64,000 nucleotides of DNA, from positions 1 through 64,000 of the forward strand of contig MWTC01000049.1 of assembly GCA_002066995.1 (NCBI GenBank), given 5' to 3'. Below the pieces are notes generated by a model. That model was not told where the DNA came from and made no database searches. It worked only from the letters and a program-made list of their open reading frames with translations. How positions within the stretch are numbered: the first letter of the stretch is position 1; each line of letters starts with the position of its first letter. This DNA is from Sphingobacteriales bacterium UTBCD1. Its GTDB lineage: Bacteria > Bacteroidota > Bacteroidia > Chitinophagales > Chitinophagaceae. Shown piece after piece: positions 55,110-64,000 of the stretch. The translations under genes and the position numbers were made by a program.

Positions 55110-56390
55110 ATGCAAAAAGATACCCAGGTTTTCGATTTGATCCACCAGGAACTGGAACGCCAGCGCAACGGTATTGAACTCATAGCATCCGAAAACTTCG
55201 CTTCTCTCCAGGTGATCCAGGCAATGGGCAATGTAATGACCAACAAATACGCCGAAGGTTATCCGGGCAGGCGTTATTACGGAGGCTGCGAGATCGTAGA
55301 TCAGACCGAGCAGTTAGCTATTGATCGTATTAAAAAAGTTTTTGATTGCGAATATGCAAATGTGCAGCCACACAGCGGCGCACAGGCAAATGCTTCAGTA
55401 TATCTCTGTGCATTAAAAGCTGGTGATAAAATTTTAGGCCTTGACCTGAGCATGGGCGGACACCTCACTCATGGTTCGCCGGTAAATTTCAGCGGCAAGT
55501 TATATCAGCCTTCATTTTACGGAGTAAAAAAAGAAACCGGTACAATAGATTATGACCACATGGAAGCGGTAGCTCACAAAGAGAAACCGAAATTGATTGT
55601 TTGCGGAGCTTCTGCATACAGCCGTGACTGGGATTATAAGCGGATAAGAGCCATTGCAGATTCTGCAGGTGCCTTTGTAATGGCAGACATTGCACACCCG
55701 GCAGGGCTCATTGCGAAAAAGCTCTTAAATGATCCTTTTGAATACTGCCATTTCGTTACTTCCACCACACATAAAACACTGCGTGGGCCAAGAGGCGGGA
55801 TCATCCTGATGCGGCATGATTTTGAAAACCCTTTCGGTATCAAAGATCCGAAAGGAAATATCCGTATGATGAGTCACCTGATGGATATGGCTGTTTTTCC
55901 GGGTACACAGGGTGGACCGTTGGAGCATATCATAGCAGCTAAAGCAGTTGCTTTCGGCGAGTTGCTCACCGAAGACTATTCTGCTTATGCAAAACAAATA
56001 AAATCAAATGCCCGGGCGATGGCCGATGCATTCGTTCACCGGGGATATGATATCATCAGCGGCGGTACCGATTCTCACCTGATGCTGATAGACCTCAGAA
56101 ATAAAAATCTTACCGGGAAAAAAGCGCAGGAGACATTGGACAAAGCGCATATCACACTTAATAAAAATGCCGTACCATTTGATGATAAATCACCTTTTGT
56201 AACCTCAGGCATCCGTGTAGGTGTGCCCGCCGTTACCACCAGGGGCATGAAAGAACAACACATGGGAACAGTCGTCGGCTTAATAGATAAAGTTTTATCC
56301 CATATAAATGACGAAAAAATAATTGCCGCTGTAAGCGGAGATGTAAAAGAATTGATGAAACAGTTTCCTTTATACCCGGAGTTGGGGTAA
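55110..56390 (+). CDS. glyA: Serine hydroxymethyltransferase
   Basis: Converts serine and tetrahydrofolate to glycine and 5,10-methylene-THF. The 426-residue PLP enzyme has [58 protein letters not shown] and the PLP lysine in [14 protein letters not shown]. The ATG of MQKDTQVFD matches the family N-terminus; the open frame continues 52 codons upstream without conservation. The DUF4293 gene follows 36 bases later. Confidence 0.97.
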   Translation: MQKDTQVFDLIHQELERQRNGIELIASENFASLQVIQAMGNVMTNKYAEGYPGRRYYGGCEIVDQTEQLAIDRIKKVFDCEYANVQPHSGAQANASVYLCALKAGDKILGLDLSMGGHLTHGSPVNFSGKLYQPSFYGVKKETGTIDYDHMEAVAHKEKPKLIVCGASAYSRDWDYKRIRAIADSAGAFVMADIAHPAGLIAKKLLNDPFEYCHFVTSTTHKTLRGPRGGIILMRHDFENPFGIKDPKGNIRMMSHLMDMAVFPGTQGGPLEHIIAAKAVAFGELLTEDYSAYAKQIKSNARAMADAFVHRGYDIISGGTDSHLMLIDLRNKNLTGKKAQETLDKAHITLNKNAVPFDDKSPFVTSGIRVGVPAVTTRGMKEQHMGTVVGLIDKVLSHINDEKIIAAVSGDVKELMKQFPLYPELG

Positions 56391-56426
56391 GGTAAATTCA
56401 AAAGTCAACAATCAAAAACTTTAGTT

Positions 56427-56840
56427 ATGATCCAACGCAAGCAGAGCCTTTGGTTGCTTCTTTCAACTGTTTGTGCATTTTTATCGTACATCCTTCCGTT
56501 CTTTTCCGGTACAAAGCAGGGAGCTAACGGGATCGAAAAAGCCTTAGTTGATGCAACCAGTACAATTCCTGTTATGATCCTAACGGGCCTCTCCTTGCTT
56601 CTTTCCCTGGTCACCATTTTTCTTTTTAAGGACAGGAAACTTCAGTTTCGGTTGTGTATCGGGGGAGTTTTATTATCCATATTGATCATTGCCCTTTACT
56701 TTTTAGAAATTAGAAAGCTCTCAGGATCCATTTCCTTATCTGCCATATTTGTTTTTGCCGTTCTCATCGGGTATATCATGGCTGCAGCGGGTGTTCATAA
56801 AGATGAAAAACTGGTGAAGACATTGGACAGGCTGAGATAA
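56427..56840 (+). CDS. DUF4293 membrane protein
   Basis: A 137-residue membrane protein of the Bacteroidota-specific DUF4293 family, recognised by the start MIQRKQSLWLLLSTVCAF and four helices (VMILTGLSLLLSLVTIFLF, FRLCIGGVLLSILIIALYFL, SLSAIFVFAVLIGYIMAAAG). The C-terminus VHKDEKLVKTLDRLR matches the family ending, which commonly reads DExLVRSxDRLR. Function unknown. It is convergent with the second uvrA. Confidence 0.88.
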   Translation: MIQRKQSLWLLLSTVCAFLSYILPFFSGTKQGANGIEKALVDATSTIPVMILTGLSLLLSLVTIFLFKDRKLQFRLCIGGVLLSILIIALYFLEIRKLSGSISLSAIFVFAVLIGYIMAAAGVHKDEKLVKTLDRLR

Positions 56841-56909
56841 ATCATACAGCCTTCATTAATTCTATTCGCCCAAGAAAATCTTCCGGCTAAGTGAGAGAAA
56901 GATCATTTC

Positions 56910-59720
56910 TCAGATAAATTTTCCTGTCTGGCTTGCTTTTATTTTTTTGATCCCGCCAGGCTTACCGGTATAAACAATATTACCTCCTTCATCGCCGGCA
57001 CCAGGTCCCAAGTCAATGAGCCAGTCTGCACTGCGGATCACTTCCATGTTATGTTCGATGACAATGATTGAATGACCCTGCCCGATCAGGAAATTAAACG
57101 AAGTCAGTAATTTTTTGATATCATGAAAATGAAGCCCGGTAGTAGGCTCATCAAAAATGAAGAGTACCTTATCAGAATTTCTTCCCTTACCAAGAAAGGA
57201 GGCAAGCTTTACCCGTTGTGCTTCCCCCCCGGATAACGTATCGGATGATTGCCCCAGTTTGATATAACCCAATCCGACATCACTCAGGGGCTGCAATGCT
57301 TTCACCAGGTGTTTTTCTTCATGGAAAAACTCTATAGCCTGATCCACGCTCAATTCCAGAACATCGTGAATGCTTTTTCCTTTATACTGCACTTCCAGCA
57401 CTTCTTCTTTGAAGCGCTTACCGCCGCACACTTCACAGGTAAGATGTACATCGGCAAGAAACTGCATCTCCACCACCTGCTCTCCTTCTCCTTTGCAGGT
57501 ATCACATCGCCCTCCATCCACATTAAATGAAAAATGTTTGGGTTGAAATCCTCTTATCGTACTCAAAGGCTGGCTTGCAAAAATATCCCTGATCTCATCA
57601 TACGCTTTTATATACGTGACCGGATTACTCCTCGATGATCTGCCGATAGGATTCTGATCCACCATTTCAATCGCAGTAATATGATCAATGTCTCCCGAAA
57701 TGGTTTTATGCATTCCCAGCTTATCCACGAACTCTCCTTTGATTTTTTGCAGCGTCGGGTAAAGAATTTGTTTTACCAGTGTCGTTTTGCCGCTGCCGCT
57801 TACACCCGAGACCACACATAAAACATTCAATGGAAATTCTACGTCAATATTTTTCAAATTATTCTGTCTTGCGCCCAGTACCTTAATTGCTGCATTCCAT
57901 TTGCGGGGAGATTCCGGATAATCTATTTTTAATTCGCCGCTTAAATATTTCCCGGTCAGGCTCTCCGGGTTTGAAACAATATCATCATAATTGCCTTCTG
58001 CCACCACTTCTCCGCCGAGATGAGATGCCAGCGGGCCCATATCAATGATATGATCGGCTTCCCGCATTATCATTTCATCATGTTCCACCACCACTACCGT
58101 ATTTCCGAGATCACGCAGTTCTTTTAAAACCCTGATAAGATTTTTCGTATCCCTTGAATGAAGCCCGATGGATGGTTCATCCAGTATATAAAGAGAATTG
58201 GTGAGATTGCTTCCCAGGCTCCTGGTCAGTTGTATCCTTTGACTTTCACCACCACTCAATGAGTTTGCAAGACGACTCAAAGTGAGATAACCAAGCCCCA
58301 CATTCAACAATGTATTTAAACGGTTGTGTATCTCAATAAGTACTCTCACAGATACCTGCCTTTCATAAGCAGTAAGGCCTTTTCCCAGTTCATCGAACCA
58401 CAGCGCCAGGTCTTTTACAGTCATTTCACTTAATTCCCCGATGTGTTTGCCATTGATCTTTACATAAAGCGCTTCTTTGCGGAGACGATATCCTTTGCAG
58501 TCGGGGCATAGTGTCCTGCCACGGTAACGGCTCAGCAGCACACGGAACTGCACTTTATACAAATGCTTCTCCACATCTTCAAAAAATTCATTGATGCCAT
58601 AAACATTATCATCGCCTTCCCAAAGTACCTTATACTGCTTGTCAGAAAGATCGGCAACAGGTTTATGAACAGGAAAACCGGAATGCTTTGCTCCTTTGAT
58701 GAATTGCTGCCTCCACCAATCCAGTTTTTCTCCTTTCCAGGGAGCCACTGCGCCATCATACACACTCAGCCGGCGATCAGGAATCACTAAATCATTATCA
58801 ATACCCAACACCTGTGAAAATCCTTCGCAGGTGGGGCAGGCGCCATAAGGATTATTAAAAGAAAATAAATTGGGCACCGGTTCTTCAAAACGCATCCCAT
58901 CCAGTTCAAACCGGTTATTGAAATGATGTCTTTTACTTCCATTCACTTCAATATAAACATCTCCTTCTCCTTCATAAAATGCAGTGCCGATGGAATCGGC
59001 AAGCCGGTGTTTATCTTCCTCATCAAACTTTTTGACGACAATCCTGTCCACCAGTACGGAGCAATCTTTGTCCACAACAGAATATTGATCTTTAGCCTGG
59101 ATGTCCTCAATACGCAGCGTTTCTCCTTTTTTATATAACCTGCTGAAACCTTTTTGTAACAGGATGTTCAACTCTTCTTTTACATCACGGTTTTTATTTT
59201 TTTTAAAAGCGATCAGAATAAAAACCTTATCACCTTCATCCAGCCCCGTGATCATATTCAAAACATCAGCAATGTCATCTTTCTTCACTTCTCTTCCTGA
59301 GACAGGTGAAAATGTTTTCCCGATTCGTGCAAATAACAAACGCAGGTAATCATAGATCTCTGTCATGCTGCCCACCGTGCTGCGGGGTGTCCTCGTGATC
59401 ACCTTTTGCTCAATGGCAATAGCGGGGCATAAACCTTTTATATAATCCACATCCGGTTTGTTCATCCGGGTCAGGAACTGGCGGGCATAAGCGCTCAGGC
59501 TTTCTGCATAGCGCCGCTGGCCTTCTGCATATAAAGTGTCTATAGTCAGGGAAGATTTTCCCGATCCGGAAACACCGGTTACCACAATAAATTTATTCCG
59601 GGGTATTGGCACACTGATGTTCTTCAGGTTGTGCACTCTTGCCCCTTTTATGTATATATTTCTTGTGGAATTTACGGTCGTAGTTTTATCGGAGTTTTTC
59701 TCTTTTATTAAATTTTCCAT
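56910..59720 (-). CDS. uvrA: Excinuclease ABC subunit A, second copy
   Basis: A 936-residue UvrA paralogue. Both ABC halves are intact: Walker [11 protein letters not shown] and [10 protein letters not shown], signatures [15 protein letters not shown] and [14 protein letters not shown], and zinc modules CPTCEG/CPDCKG and CDTCKG/CEVCGG. The UvrB-interacting region differs from the copy at 22076: the RGRKGHYRE block is replaced by [20 protein letters not shown], so UvrB contact may be altered. The [12 protein letters not shown] follows a TACATTTG element by 11 bases. Confidence 0.95.
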   Translation of the reverse strand: MENLIKEKNSDKTTTVNSTRNIYIKGARVHNLKNISVPIPRNKFIVVTGVSGSGKSSLTIDTLYAEGQRRYAESLSAYARQFLTRMNKPDVDYIKGLCPAIAIEQKVITRTPRSTVGSMTEIYDYLRLLFARIGKTFSPVSGREVKKDDIADVLNMITGLDEGDKVFILIAFKKNKNRDVKEELNILLQKGFSRLYKKGETLRIEDIQAKDQYSVVDKDCSVLVDRIVVKKFDEEDKHRLADSIGTAFYEGEGDVYIEVNGSKRHHFNNRFELDGMRFEEPVPNLFSFNNPYGACPTCEGFSQVLGIDNDLVIPDRRLSVYDGAVAPWKGEKLDWWRQQFIKGAKHSGFPVHKPVADLSDKQYKVLWEGDDNVYGINEFFEDVEKHLYKVQFRVLLSRYRGRTLCPDCKGYRLRKEALYVKINGKHIGELSEMTVKDLALWFDELGKGLTAYERQVSVRVLIEIHNRLNTLLNVGLGYLTLSRLANSLSGGESQRIQLTRSLGSNLTNSLYILDEPSIGLHSRDTKNLIRVLKELRDLGNTVVVVEHDEMIMREADHIIDMGPLASHLGGEVVAEGNYDDIVSNPESLTGKYLSGELKIDYPESPRKWNAAIKVLGARQNNLKNIDVEFPLNVLCVVSGVSGSGKTTLVKQILYPTLQKIKGEFVDKLGMHKTISGDIDHITAIEMVDQNPIGRSSRSNPVTYIKAYDEIRDIFASQPLSTIRGFQPKHFSFNVDGGRCDTCKGEGEQVVEMQFLADVHLTCEVCGGKRFKEEVLEVQYKGKSIHDVLELSVDQAIEFFHEEKHLVKALQPLSDVGLGYIKLGQSSDTLSGGEAQRVKLASFLGKGRNSDKVLFIFDEPTTGLHFHDIKKLLTSFNFLIGQGHSIIVIEHNMEVIRSADWLIDLGPGAGDEGGNIVYTGKPGGIKKIKASQTGKFI

Positions 59721-59731
59721 CGTATGTATTG

Positions 59732-59739
59732 CAAATGTA
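59732..59739 (-). promoter_or_regulatory. Promoter -7 element of the second uvrA
   Basis: TACATTTG on the minus strand, an exact TAnnTTTG match, ends 11 bases before the ATG. Confidence 0.62.
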
Positions 59740-59821
59740 AACCCTTAATCCTTTTGAACTTCGGCTTATGATTAACAGTTTTTTTGGAGAAATGGTTTAA
59801 ATTTGTGGCATACAAATATTT

Positions 59822-59841
59822 GGTCATGTCATAAAATGACC
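59822..59841. repeat. Inverted repeat upstream of the orphan ECF sigma gene
   Basis: GGTCAT (59822-59827) and ATGACC (59836-59841) form a 6-bp inverted repeat with an eight-base spacer. It could be an operator or a small hairpin; no strong promoter is visible beside it. The rest of 59740-59995 has no gene. Confidence 0.45.
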
Positions 59842-59995
59842 TATTTTTAAAGTCCAATATCAAAAAATATGAATAACCAAAATCTTAACTCGCCTATCGC
59901 ATAAACTTCTACACGTTCATTTTTACCGGATTTATTTTTTTAACCAATATCTATTGAATCGCCCTGAGCGAATTAAACCAAACCTGTAGGAGTTT

Positions 59996-60577
59996 ATGAA
60001 AGCAATCAACAAAAAAACCGACCATGAACTGATCCATCTTTTTACAGATGGGAACCTGGAAGCATTGGAAGCCCTGGTGCTCCGCCACAAAGACAAGCTG
60101 TACACATCCATTCTATTTCTTGTAAAAGACAAATACCTGGCAGAGGATATATTCCAGGATGTCTTTATCCGCATCATTGATACCATGCGCAGCGGACGCT
60201 ACACTGAGGAAGGAAAATTCCTTCCCTGGGCCATGCGTATAGCACACAATCTTTGTGTAGATCATTTCCGTAAAGTTAAAAGGACGCCCACGATCCGTAA
60301 CGGCGAAGACAAAGACATCTTTGAAGTGCTGAATTTTCTGGAAGACAGCGCTGAAACAAGAATGATGCGCCGCCAAAGCCATGACCGTGTTCGTGAAATG
60401 CTGGAAAGGCTGCCTGAAGACCAGCGTGAAGTGATCATTTTGCGCCATTACGCCGACATGAGTTTTAAAGAAATTGCAGCAGCCACTAATTGCAGCATCA
60501 ACACAGCGCTGGGACGTATGCGTTATGGCCTCATCAACCTGAGAAAGCTGATGATGCAAAAACAAATTGCCCTCTAA
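59996..60577 (+). CDS. RNA polymerase sigma factor, ECF family (orphan)
   Basis: A 193-residue sigma factor. Region 2 (about residues 25-105) has EALVLRHKDKLYTSILFLVK, AEDIFQDVFIRIID and FLPWAMRIAHNLCVDHFRKV; region 4 has RLPEDQREVIILRHYADMSF and EIAAATNCSINTALGRMRYG. Unlike the ECF gene at 3331 it has no membrane partner nearby. A TAGGAG stretch just before the ATG is one of the few Shine-Dalgarno-like sequences in the window. A terminator follows at 60721. Confidence 0.94.
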   Translation: MKAINKKTDHELIHLFTDGNLEALEALVLRHKDKLYTSILFLVKDKYLAEDIFQDVFIRIIDTMRSGRYTEEGKFLPWAMRIAHNLCVDHFRKVKRTPTIRNGEDKDIFEVLNFLEDSAETRMMRRQSHDRVREMLERLPEDQREVIILRHYADMSFKEIAAATNCSINTALGRMRYGLINLRKLMMQKQIAL

Positions 60578-60614
60578 CTACTTCTCCTTTATGGGAGCCG
60601 TTAGAGTCCGTTCT

Positions 60615-60710
60615 TGTCATTCTGTATCTCCAACTCCGCAGGGAAAGTTCTTAATTCGAAAAAGAAATTTCCCGGATTGTTTGCCAGGTGTAGGCTGCTA
60701 CAGAATGACA
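60615..60710. repeat. Short element with perfect 12-bp terminal inverted repeats
   Basis: TGTCATTCTGTA (60615-60626) and TACAGAATGACA (60699-60710) are exact reverse complements around 72 bases. The ends resemble the GTCATTCTG-type dispersed repeat found in several bacterial groups. It lies between the sigma gene and its terminator and has no reading frame. Confidence 0.65.
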
Positions 60711-60720
60711 CCTAATTGAA

Positions 60721-60756
60721 AGAGGCTGCCTTACAATTTAAGATAGCCTCTTTTTT
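60721..60756 (+). terminator. Intrinsic terminator after the orphan sigma gene
   Basis: AGAGGCT (60721-60727) pairs perfectly with AGCCTCT (60745-60751), and a run of T residues follows. Confidence 0.82.
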
Positions 60757-60781
60757 ATTTGTATTCCCCTACGAATAGGTT

Positions 60782-61047
60782 ATCGCTTATGCGATCGTAG
60801 AAGTGATTTTTTTTCTTCTGATAAAGCCCTCTTCACTTATGCCGCGTTGGTCATCGCGAGGAGCGCAGCGACGAAGCGATCTGCCTTAAGTGCAGTTTGC
60901 TTCGGCAATTTTTGTATCTTGGGTCATCGCGAGGAACGAAGCGATCTTCTTTCTTTTATCGCCTCGCAAAGACCTGCAGTCCTTTTTGGCGCCCGGATCA
61001 TCGCTTATGCGATCGTAGAAGTGAATTTTTTTCTTCTGATAAAGCCC
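60782..61047. repeat. Pair of near-identical 48-bp direct repeats
   Basis: Copies at 60782-60829 and 61000-61047 differ at one position in 48. Each begins with a small hairpin ATCGC-TTAT-GCGAT and later contains AGAAG and CTTCT around a T-run. They flank the two GTCATCGCGAGG repeats. No gene is supported anywhere in 60578-61076. Confidence 0.85.
60850..60949. repeat. Two copies of a GTCATCGCGAGG-type dispersed repeat
   Basis: Copy one is 60850-60882 (GTCATCGCGAGGAGCGCAGC onward to GAAGCGATCTG) and copy two 60923-60949 (GTCATCGCGAGGAACGAAGC, GATCTTC). The second lacks a central hexamer-like insertion. Such repeats are widespread in bacterial genomes and generate false peptides of the type REERSD or RSAATKRSA. 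Confidence 0.75.
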
Positions 61048-61076
61048 CTTTATTATTTCCTTATTCTATTCCAAGG

Positions 61077-63020
61077 CTACTTTGAGGCACTCTTTTTGAA
61101 AGCTTCCAATCCGCATTTGAGCCAATCGGCAAATTCTTGTGCATCCGGTGTATAAAATTTGGTTTTAACCAATGCTTTTTCATCCGGGCTTACAATAGCA
61201 TATTGCGGCTGTGAAGTTGCATTAAAATTATCTATCTGGAATGCTGTCCATTTATCGCCAACAGTAATGATTGATTTTTCACTGCCGCTTTTAGTTGTAT
61301 AAATCGTTTGTTGCGAAACAGGCAGTTTTGTCCGTTCATCTACGTACAATGACACCAGGATAAAATCATTGCGCATCAGTTTCTCCACATAAGACTTTGT
61401 CCATACTTTTTCTTCCATACGGCGGCAATTGACACAGGCCCACCCGGTAAAATCAATAAGTACCGGTTTGTTTTCTTTTTTTGCTAATTGAATGGCCTCT
61501 TCATAATTCAATAATGACTTATCACAATTTACCGGCTGATTGTAAACACTGTAACAAACCGGCGGCGGAAACCCGCTGATCAGCTTCAGTTTTGCCCAGG
61601 AAGTATTTGTAATACCGGGAACAAGATATAAAGTTGCCGCGGTGAATAATGTTATAAAAACAATTCTTGTCCTGCTTAATTTTTTTACCGGCGAACTATG
61701 TGAAAAACGTATAAGGCCGGATAAATACAAGACAATGAGGGCGCCAATGATGACCCACGAACCGATGAACACTTCTCTTTTTAAAATACCAAAATGTTTT
61801 ACATTATCAGCATTGGCCAGGAATTTTACAGCAAGAGCCAGTTCTATAAAACCCAAAACCACTTTCACGTCAGTAAGCCAGCCGCCCGATTTGGGAATGG
61901 AATGAAGCCATTTGGGAAACAACGCAAATAAGGCAAAAGGAAGTCCTAATGCCAATCCGAAACCTGCAGCCCCGATGGTCAACGGCCATGCTCCTTTTTC
62001 CGCCACTCCTGCCAGCAGAGTTCCCAATATTGGTCCGGTACAGGAAAATGAAACCACTGCAAGGGTAAGCGCCATGAAAAATATTCCGCCCACATTGCTG
62101 AGTCCCGAACGGGTTCCCATTTTATTGGCAAGGCCCGCCGGCAGCCCGATCTCATAGTACCCGAAAAATGAAAAAGCAAATACCACGAAGATCACGAAGA
62201 AGGCAAGGTTCAACCACACATTGGTGGAGATATTATTAAAAATATCGGGATTGGTTTTCCCGGCAATATGAAAAGGAACCGTCAGCAGAACATAGATCAG
62301 GAATATGAAAAATCCATACAGCATGGCTCCCTGCACTCCTTTCTTTTTTTGCTCGGCACGTTTTGTAAAAAAAGATACCGTCAATGGTATCATGGGAAAT
62401 ACGCAGGGCGTAAGCAATGCGATCAATCCTCCCAGCAAGCCGAGCAGGAATACCAATAAATTACTGTCTTTTTTTACACTGTCGCCACAATCATTCACGG
62501 GATGTTCAATATCAATACTCGGAACCAGTATCCGGGTAGTTGATACTACGCCGCCTTCCAGCTCCACCACAAACGGAAACGAATTGGAAGGATAAAACTC
62601 ATCATCATTTCCATAAGAATAACTTAATTCACCCTGAAGCCGGCCGGGTACCGCACCTGAGATCTGTATCATTGCAACCCACTGCGACTTGCCATCAAAG
62701 ATTTTTACATTTTGATTTTCAAATATTTTGCTTTTGATGTTTTTTGCAGTTCCTGTTTCAGCAAAATTCCCTGTCTGCCTGATGCTGGAATCCGTAAATG
62801 TGAGTGCACCCATTTTAACATCATCAAAAACCTGGTTGGGAGCATATAATTGCCAGCCGGGTGCTGCCTGTGCAGAAAAGGTAAGTTCATAAATACCTTC
62901 CGCTTTTTTCTGTGCGGTCACTTCCCAATGATACGGCGAGACAACATCCTGTGAAAAGCCGTTCACGGTAAAACAAAAGGTAATAAAAAGAAGTATGGTA
63001 AACCTTGCTTTGAGATACAT
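61077..63020 (-). CDS. dsbD: Thiol:disulfide interchange protein DsbD
   Basis: Carries electrons from cytoplasmic thioredoxin to periplasmic partners. The 647-residue protein has a signal peptide, an N-terminal alpha-like domain (about residues 25-155), an eight-helix membrane domain with redox cysteines in LLTPCVFPMIPLTV and SFSCTGPILGTLLAG, and a C-terminal thioredoxin domain with WACVNCRRM (Cys529 and Cys532). The alpha domain lacks the active cysteine pair: at the expected place it reads YSYGNDDEFYPS. The separate protein at 63092 keeps that pair. Confidence 0.93.
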   Translation of the reverse strand: MYLKARFTILLFITFCFTVNGFSQDVVSPYHWEVTAQKKAEGIYELTFSAQAAPGWQLYAPNQVFDDVKMGALTFTDSSIRQTGNFAETGTAKNIKSKIFENQNVKIFDGKSQWVAMIQISGAVPGRLQGELSYSYGNDDEFYPSNSFPFVVELEGGVVSTTRILVPSIDIEHPVNDCGDSVKKDSNLLVFLLGLLGGLIALLTPCVFPMIPLTVSFFTKRAEQKKKGVQGAMLYGFFIFLIYVLLTVPFHIAGKTNPDIFNNISTNVWLNLAFFVIFVVFAFSFFGYYEIGLPAGLANKMGTRSGLSNVGGIFFMALTLAVVSFSCTGPILGTLLAGVAEKGAWPLTIGAAGFGLALGLPFALFALFPKWLHSIPKSGGWLTDVKVVLGFIELALAVKFLANADNVKHFGILKREVFIGSWVIIGALIVLYLSGLIRFSHSSPVKKLSRTRIVFITLFTAATLYLVPGITNTSWAKLKLISGFPPPVCYSVYNQPVNCDKSLLNYEEAIQLAKKENKPVLIDFTGWACVNCRRMEEKVWTKSYVEKLMRNDFILVSLYVDERTKLPVSQQTIYTTKSGSEKSIITVGDKWTAFQIDNFNATSQPQYAIVSPDEKALVKTKFYTPDAQEFADWLKCGLEAFKKSASK

Positions 63021-63032
63021 CTTTCCGTGATT

Positions 63033-63066
63033 AAAAAAAATAACGAGCCCTGATCCAGGAACCCGT
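63033..63066 (-). terminator. Intrinsic terminator between the DsbD-alpha protein and dsbD
   Basis: On the minus strand AACGGGTTC pairs with GGGCTCGTT (three G-U pairs) and an eight-base T-run follows. It lies between two genes on the same strand, so it may attenuate or separate their expression. Confidence 0.65.
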
Positions 63067-63091
63067 TTTCTGTTAAATGAATAGTACCATT

Positions 63092-63547
63092 TTATTTAAG
63101 TGCAATACTAAAATTAACCGTTTTCGGAGGAAGGCATTTCTTATCATCACAGGTTTGAAATTCCACACTGCCGCTGACATTTGTTTTAGCGCTGGCTTTT
63201 AACCTGACCACTTGCACAAAATCCACTTTGTTTGAATATTGATTTGCCGAAAGTTGCAATTTTTCATCATGAAATTTTTCCATCTTGCCGACTTCCTTTA
63301 CTTTTTTATCCATTACTACAAGAGGATTGGCATTAAACTTTATGCCTGTCGGGATAGCTATAGCATCCTGGGGCTGAACCTGCGAATATAAGTGCCACCC
63401 GGACTGAATGCTGGCAGTAAGGCGTATTTCAAAAGTCTTATCGCCTGTTTTTTTTGAAGAAAAATTCCAACTCACCGGGTCGGGGATCTGGGATTGTGCC
63501 TGGCCGGCAAAAATAAAAGCAGCAATGATGATAAAAATTTTTTTCAT
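63092..63547 (-). CDS. Stand-alone DsbD alpha-domain protein
   Basis: A 151-residue exported protein with a signal peptide (IFIIIAAFIFAGQAQS) and a single immunoglobulin-like DsbD N-terminal domain. It ends with FQTCDDKKCLPPKTVNF, where Cys133 and Cys138 match the active pair of DsbD alpha. GWHLYSQVQP is also a family block. It lies upstream of dsbD on the same strand, separated by a terminator-like hairpin, and probably accepts electrons from the DsbD membrane or thioredoxin domains to reduce periplasmic targets. Confidence 0.85.
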   Translation of the reverse strand: MKKIFIIIAAFIFAGQAQSQIPDPVSWNFSSKKTGDKTFEIRLTASIQSGWHLYSQVQPQDAIAIPTGIKFNANPLVVMDKKVKEVGKMEKFHDEKLQLSANQYSNKVDFVQVVRLKASAKTNVSGSVEFQTCDDKKCLPPKTVNFSIALK

Positions 63548-63679
63548 ATTGATCTTTCAAAATTTCATTGTTACAAAATTCCGGAATTTTATTGACAGTT
63601 CCCATTAAACCGGGCAATAATGTACGAGGTTTTACAATATAAGGACGAACTGTCGTTTTTCCTTGACCAGCAGCCTGTT

Positions 63680-64000
63680 TTAATAAACCAGTTGCCGGGC
63701 AATTAACAGGTTTTTTATAATTTTCCGGCCATCTGTATTTCCTAATGCTTCAGAGCAGGCTCTTTCAGGATGCGGCATCATGCCGAATACATTACGGTTT
63801 GGATTACAGATGCCGGCAATATTCCTAAGTGATCCGTTGGGATTTGATTCATCTGTGATCCCGCCCTGCTCATTGCAATAACGGAATAACACCTGGCCAT
63901 TCGCTTCCAGTTGATCCAAAGTTTTTTCATCTGCATAATAACGTCCTTCGCCATGCGCAATCGGGATTTTATACACATTACCGGGTGCGTCTGTGATAAA
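63680..64000 (-). CDS. purQ: Phosphoribosylformylglycinamidine synthase, glutaminase subunit (C-terminal part)
   Basis: PurQ supplies ammonia from glutamine for the fourth step of purine synthesis. The gene runs off the right edge; 107 residues of the C-terminal part are visible, beginning [35 protein letters not shown] and [10 protein letters not shown] are present, the last carrying the His and Glu of the glutamine amidotransferase triad. The start and the nucleophile cysteine are outside the window. The gap 63548-63679 shows no gene or certain signal. Confidence 0.93.
   Translation of the reverse strand, partial: FITDAPGNVYKIPIAHGEGRYYADEKTLDQLEANGQVLFRYCNEQGGITDESNPNGSLRNIAGICNPNRNVFGMMPHPERACSEALGNTDGRKIIKNLLIARQLVY

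Noticed and set aside
60782..61047. CRISPR-like array
   Set aside because: There are only two 48-bp copies, spaced by about 170 bases, with no cas genes and no regular spacers.
60847..61155. Open frames translating to RSAATKRSA / REERSD-like peptides
   Set aside because: They are read-through of the GTCATCGCGAGG-type dispersed repeats and overlap the end of dsbD.

Overview
The window is a stretch of ordinary chromosome from a member of the Bacteroidota, most probably the order Chitinophagales (family Chitinophagaceae or close). The evidence is the lineage-typical promoter element TAnnTTTG in front of many genes, the near absence of Shine-Dalgarno sequences, a DUF4293 protein next to glyA, a GLPGLI/DUF4412-like secreted protein, a type IX secretion tail-like domain, two uvrA paralogues and ECF sigma factors. 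Base composition is AT-rich. No phage, IS element or CRISPR array was found. The exact genus cannot be read from the sequence.

Layout. 1-12 kb: ribosomal proteins rpsL-rpsG, a branched-chain aminotransferase, a possible DNA polymerase III psi-like protein with rdgB, an ECF sigma factor with its membrane partner, a thioesterase, the translationally coupled comA-aroE pair, a TPR protein, two small secreted proteins and yidC. 12-22 kb: a fatty acid hydroxylase, an aldehyde dehydrogenase, rarA, a PhyH-type oxygenase, an M28 peptidase, a GNAT enzyme, an outer membrane barrel, a tiny exported protein that is nearly all type IX-tail fold, a 127-nt imperfect inverted repeat, and two membrane proteins with polyproline tails and similar leaders. 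22-31 kb: the first uvrA, then a methionine operon (metB-metY-metX-hom) behind a complete SAM-I riboswitch with visible terminator and antiterminator. 31-36 kb: a methyltransferase, tRNA-Ser(GCU), tRNA-Pro(UGG), a truncated tRNA-Pro copy, and dnaA facing away from an AT-rich gap that may be oriC. 36-52 kb: an ABC-2 exporter and two RND efflux clusters. The first cluster is a six-gene operon with its own TetR regulator and a perfect operator palindrome on the promoter. The second is a metal-type cluster in which the CusA/CzcA pump is fused to a TolC-like outer membrane factor. 52-64 kb: a nitronate monooxygenase, a sugar nucleotidyltransferase, glyA, the second uvrA, an orphan ECF sigma factor, a cluster of dispersed repeats, DsbD with a separate DsbD-alpha protein, and the 3' part of purQ cut by the window end.

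How the genes work together. Homoserine dehydrogenase, MetX, MetY and MetB form a full route from aspartate semialdehyde to homocysteine or cystathionine, shut off when SAM is high. The two efflux clusters each carry pump, adaptor and outer membrane channel. DsbD and the small DsbD-alpha protein look complementary: the large protein has lost the alpha-domain cysteines that the small one keeps. The most unusual items are this division of DsbD, the CusA-TolC fusion with an internal signal-peptide-like segment, the long inverted repeat near 20.3 kb, the repeat cluster near 60.8 kb and the degenerate tRNA-Pro. I did not find a clearly new multi-gene defence or biosynthetic system.
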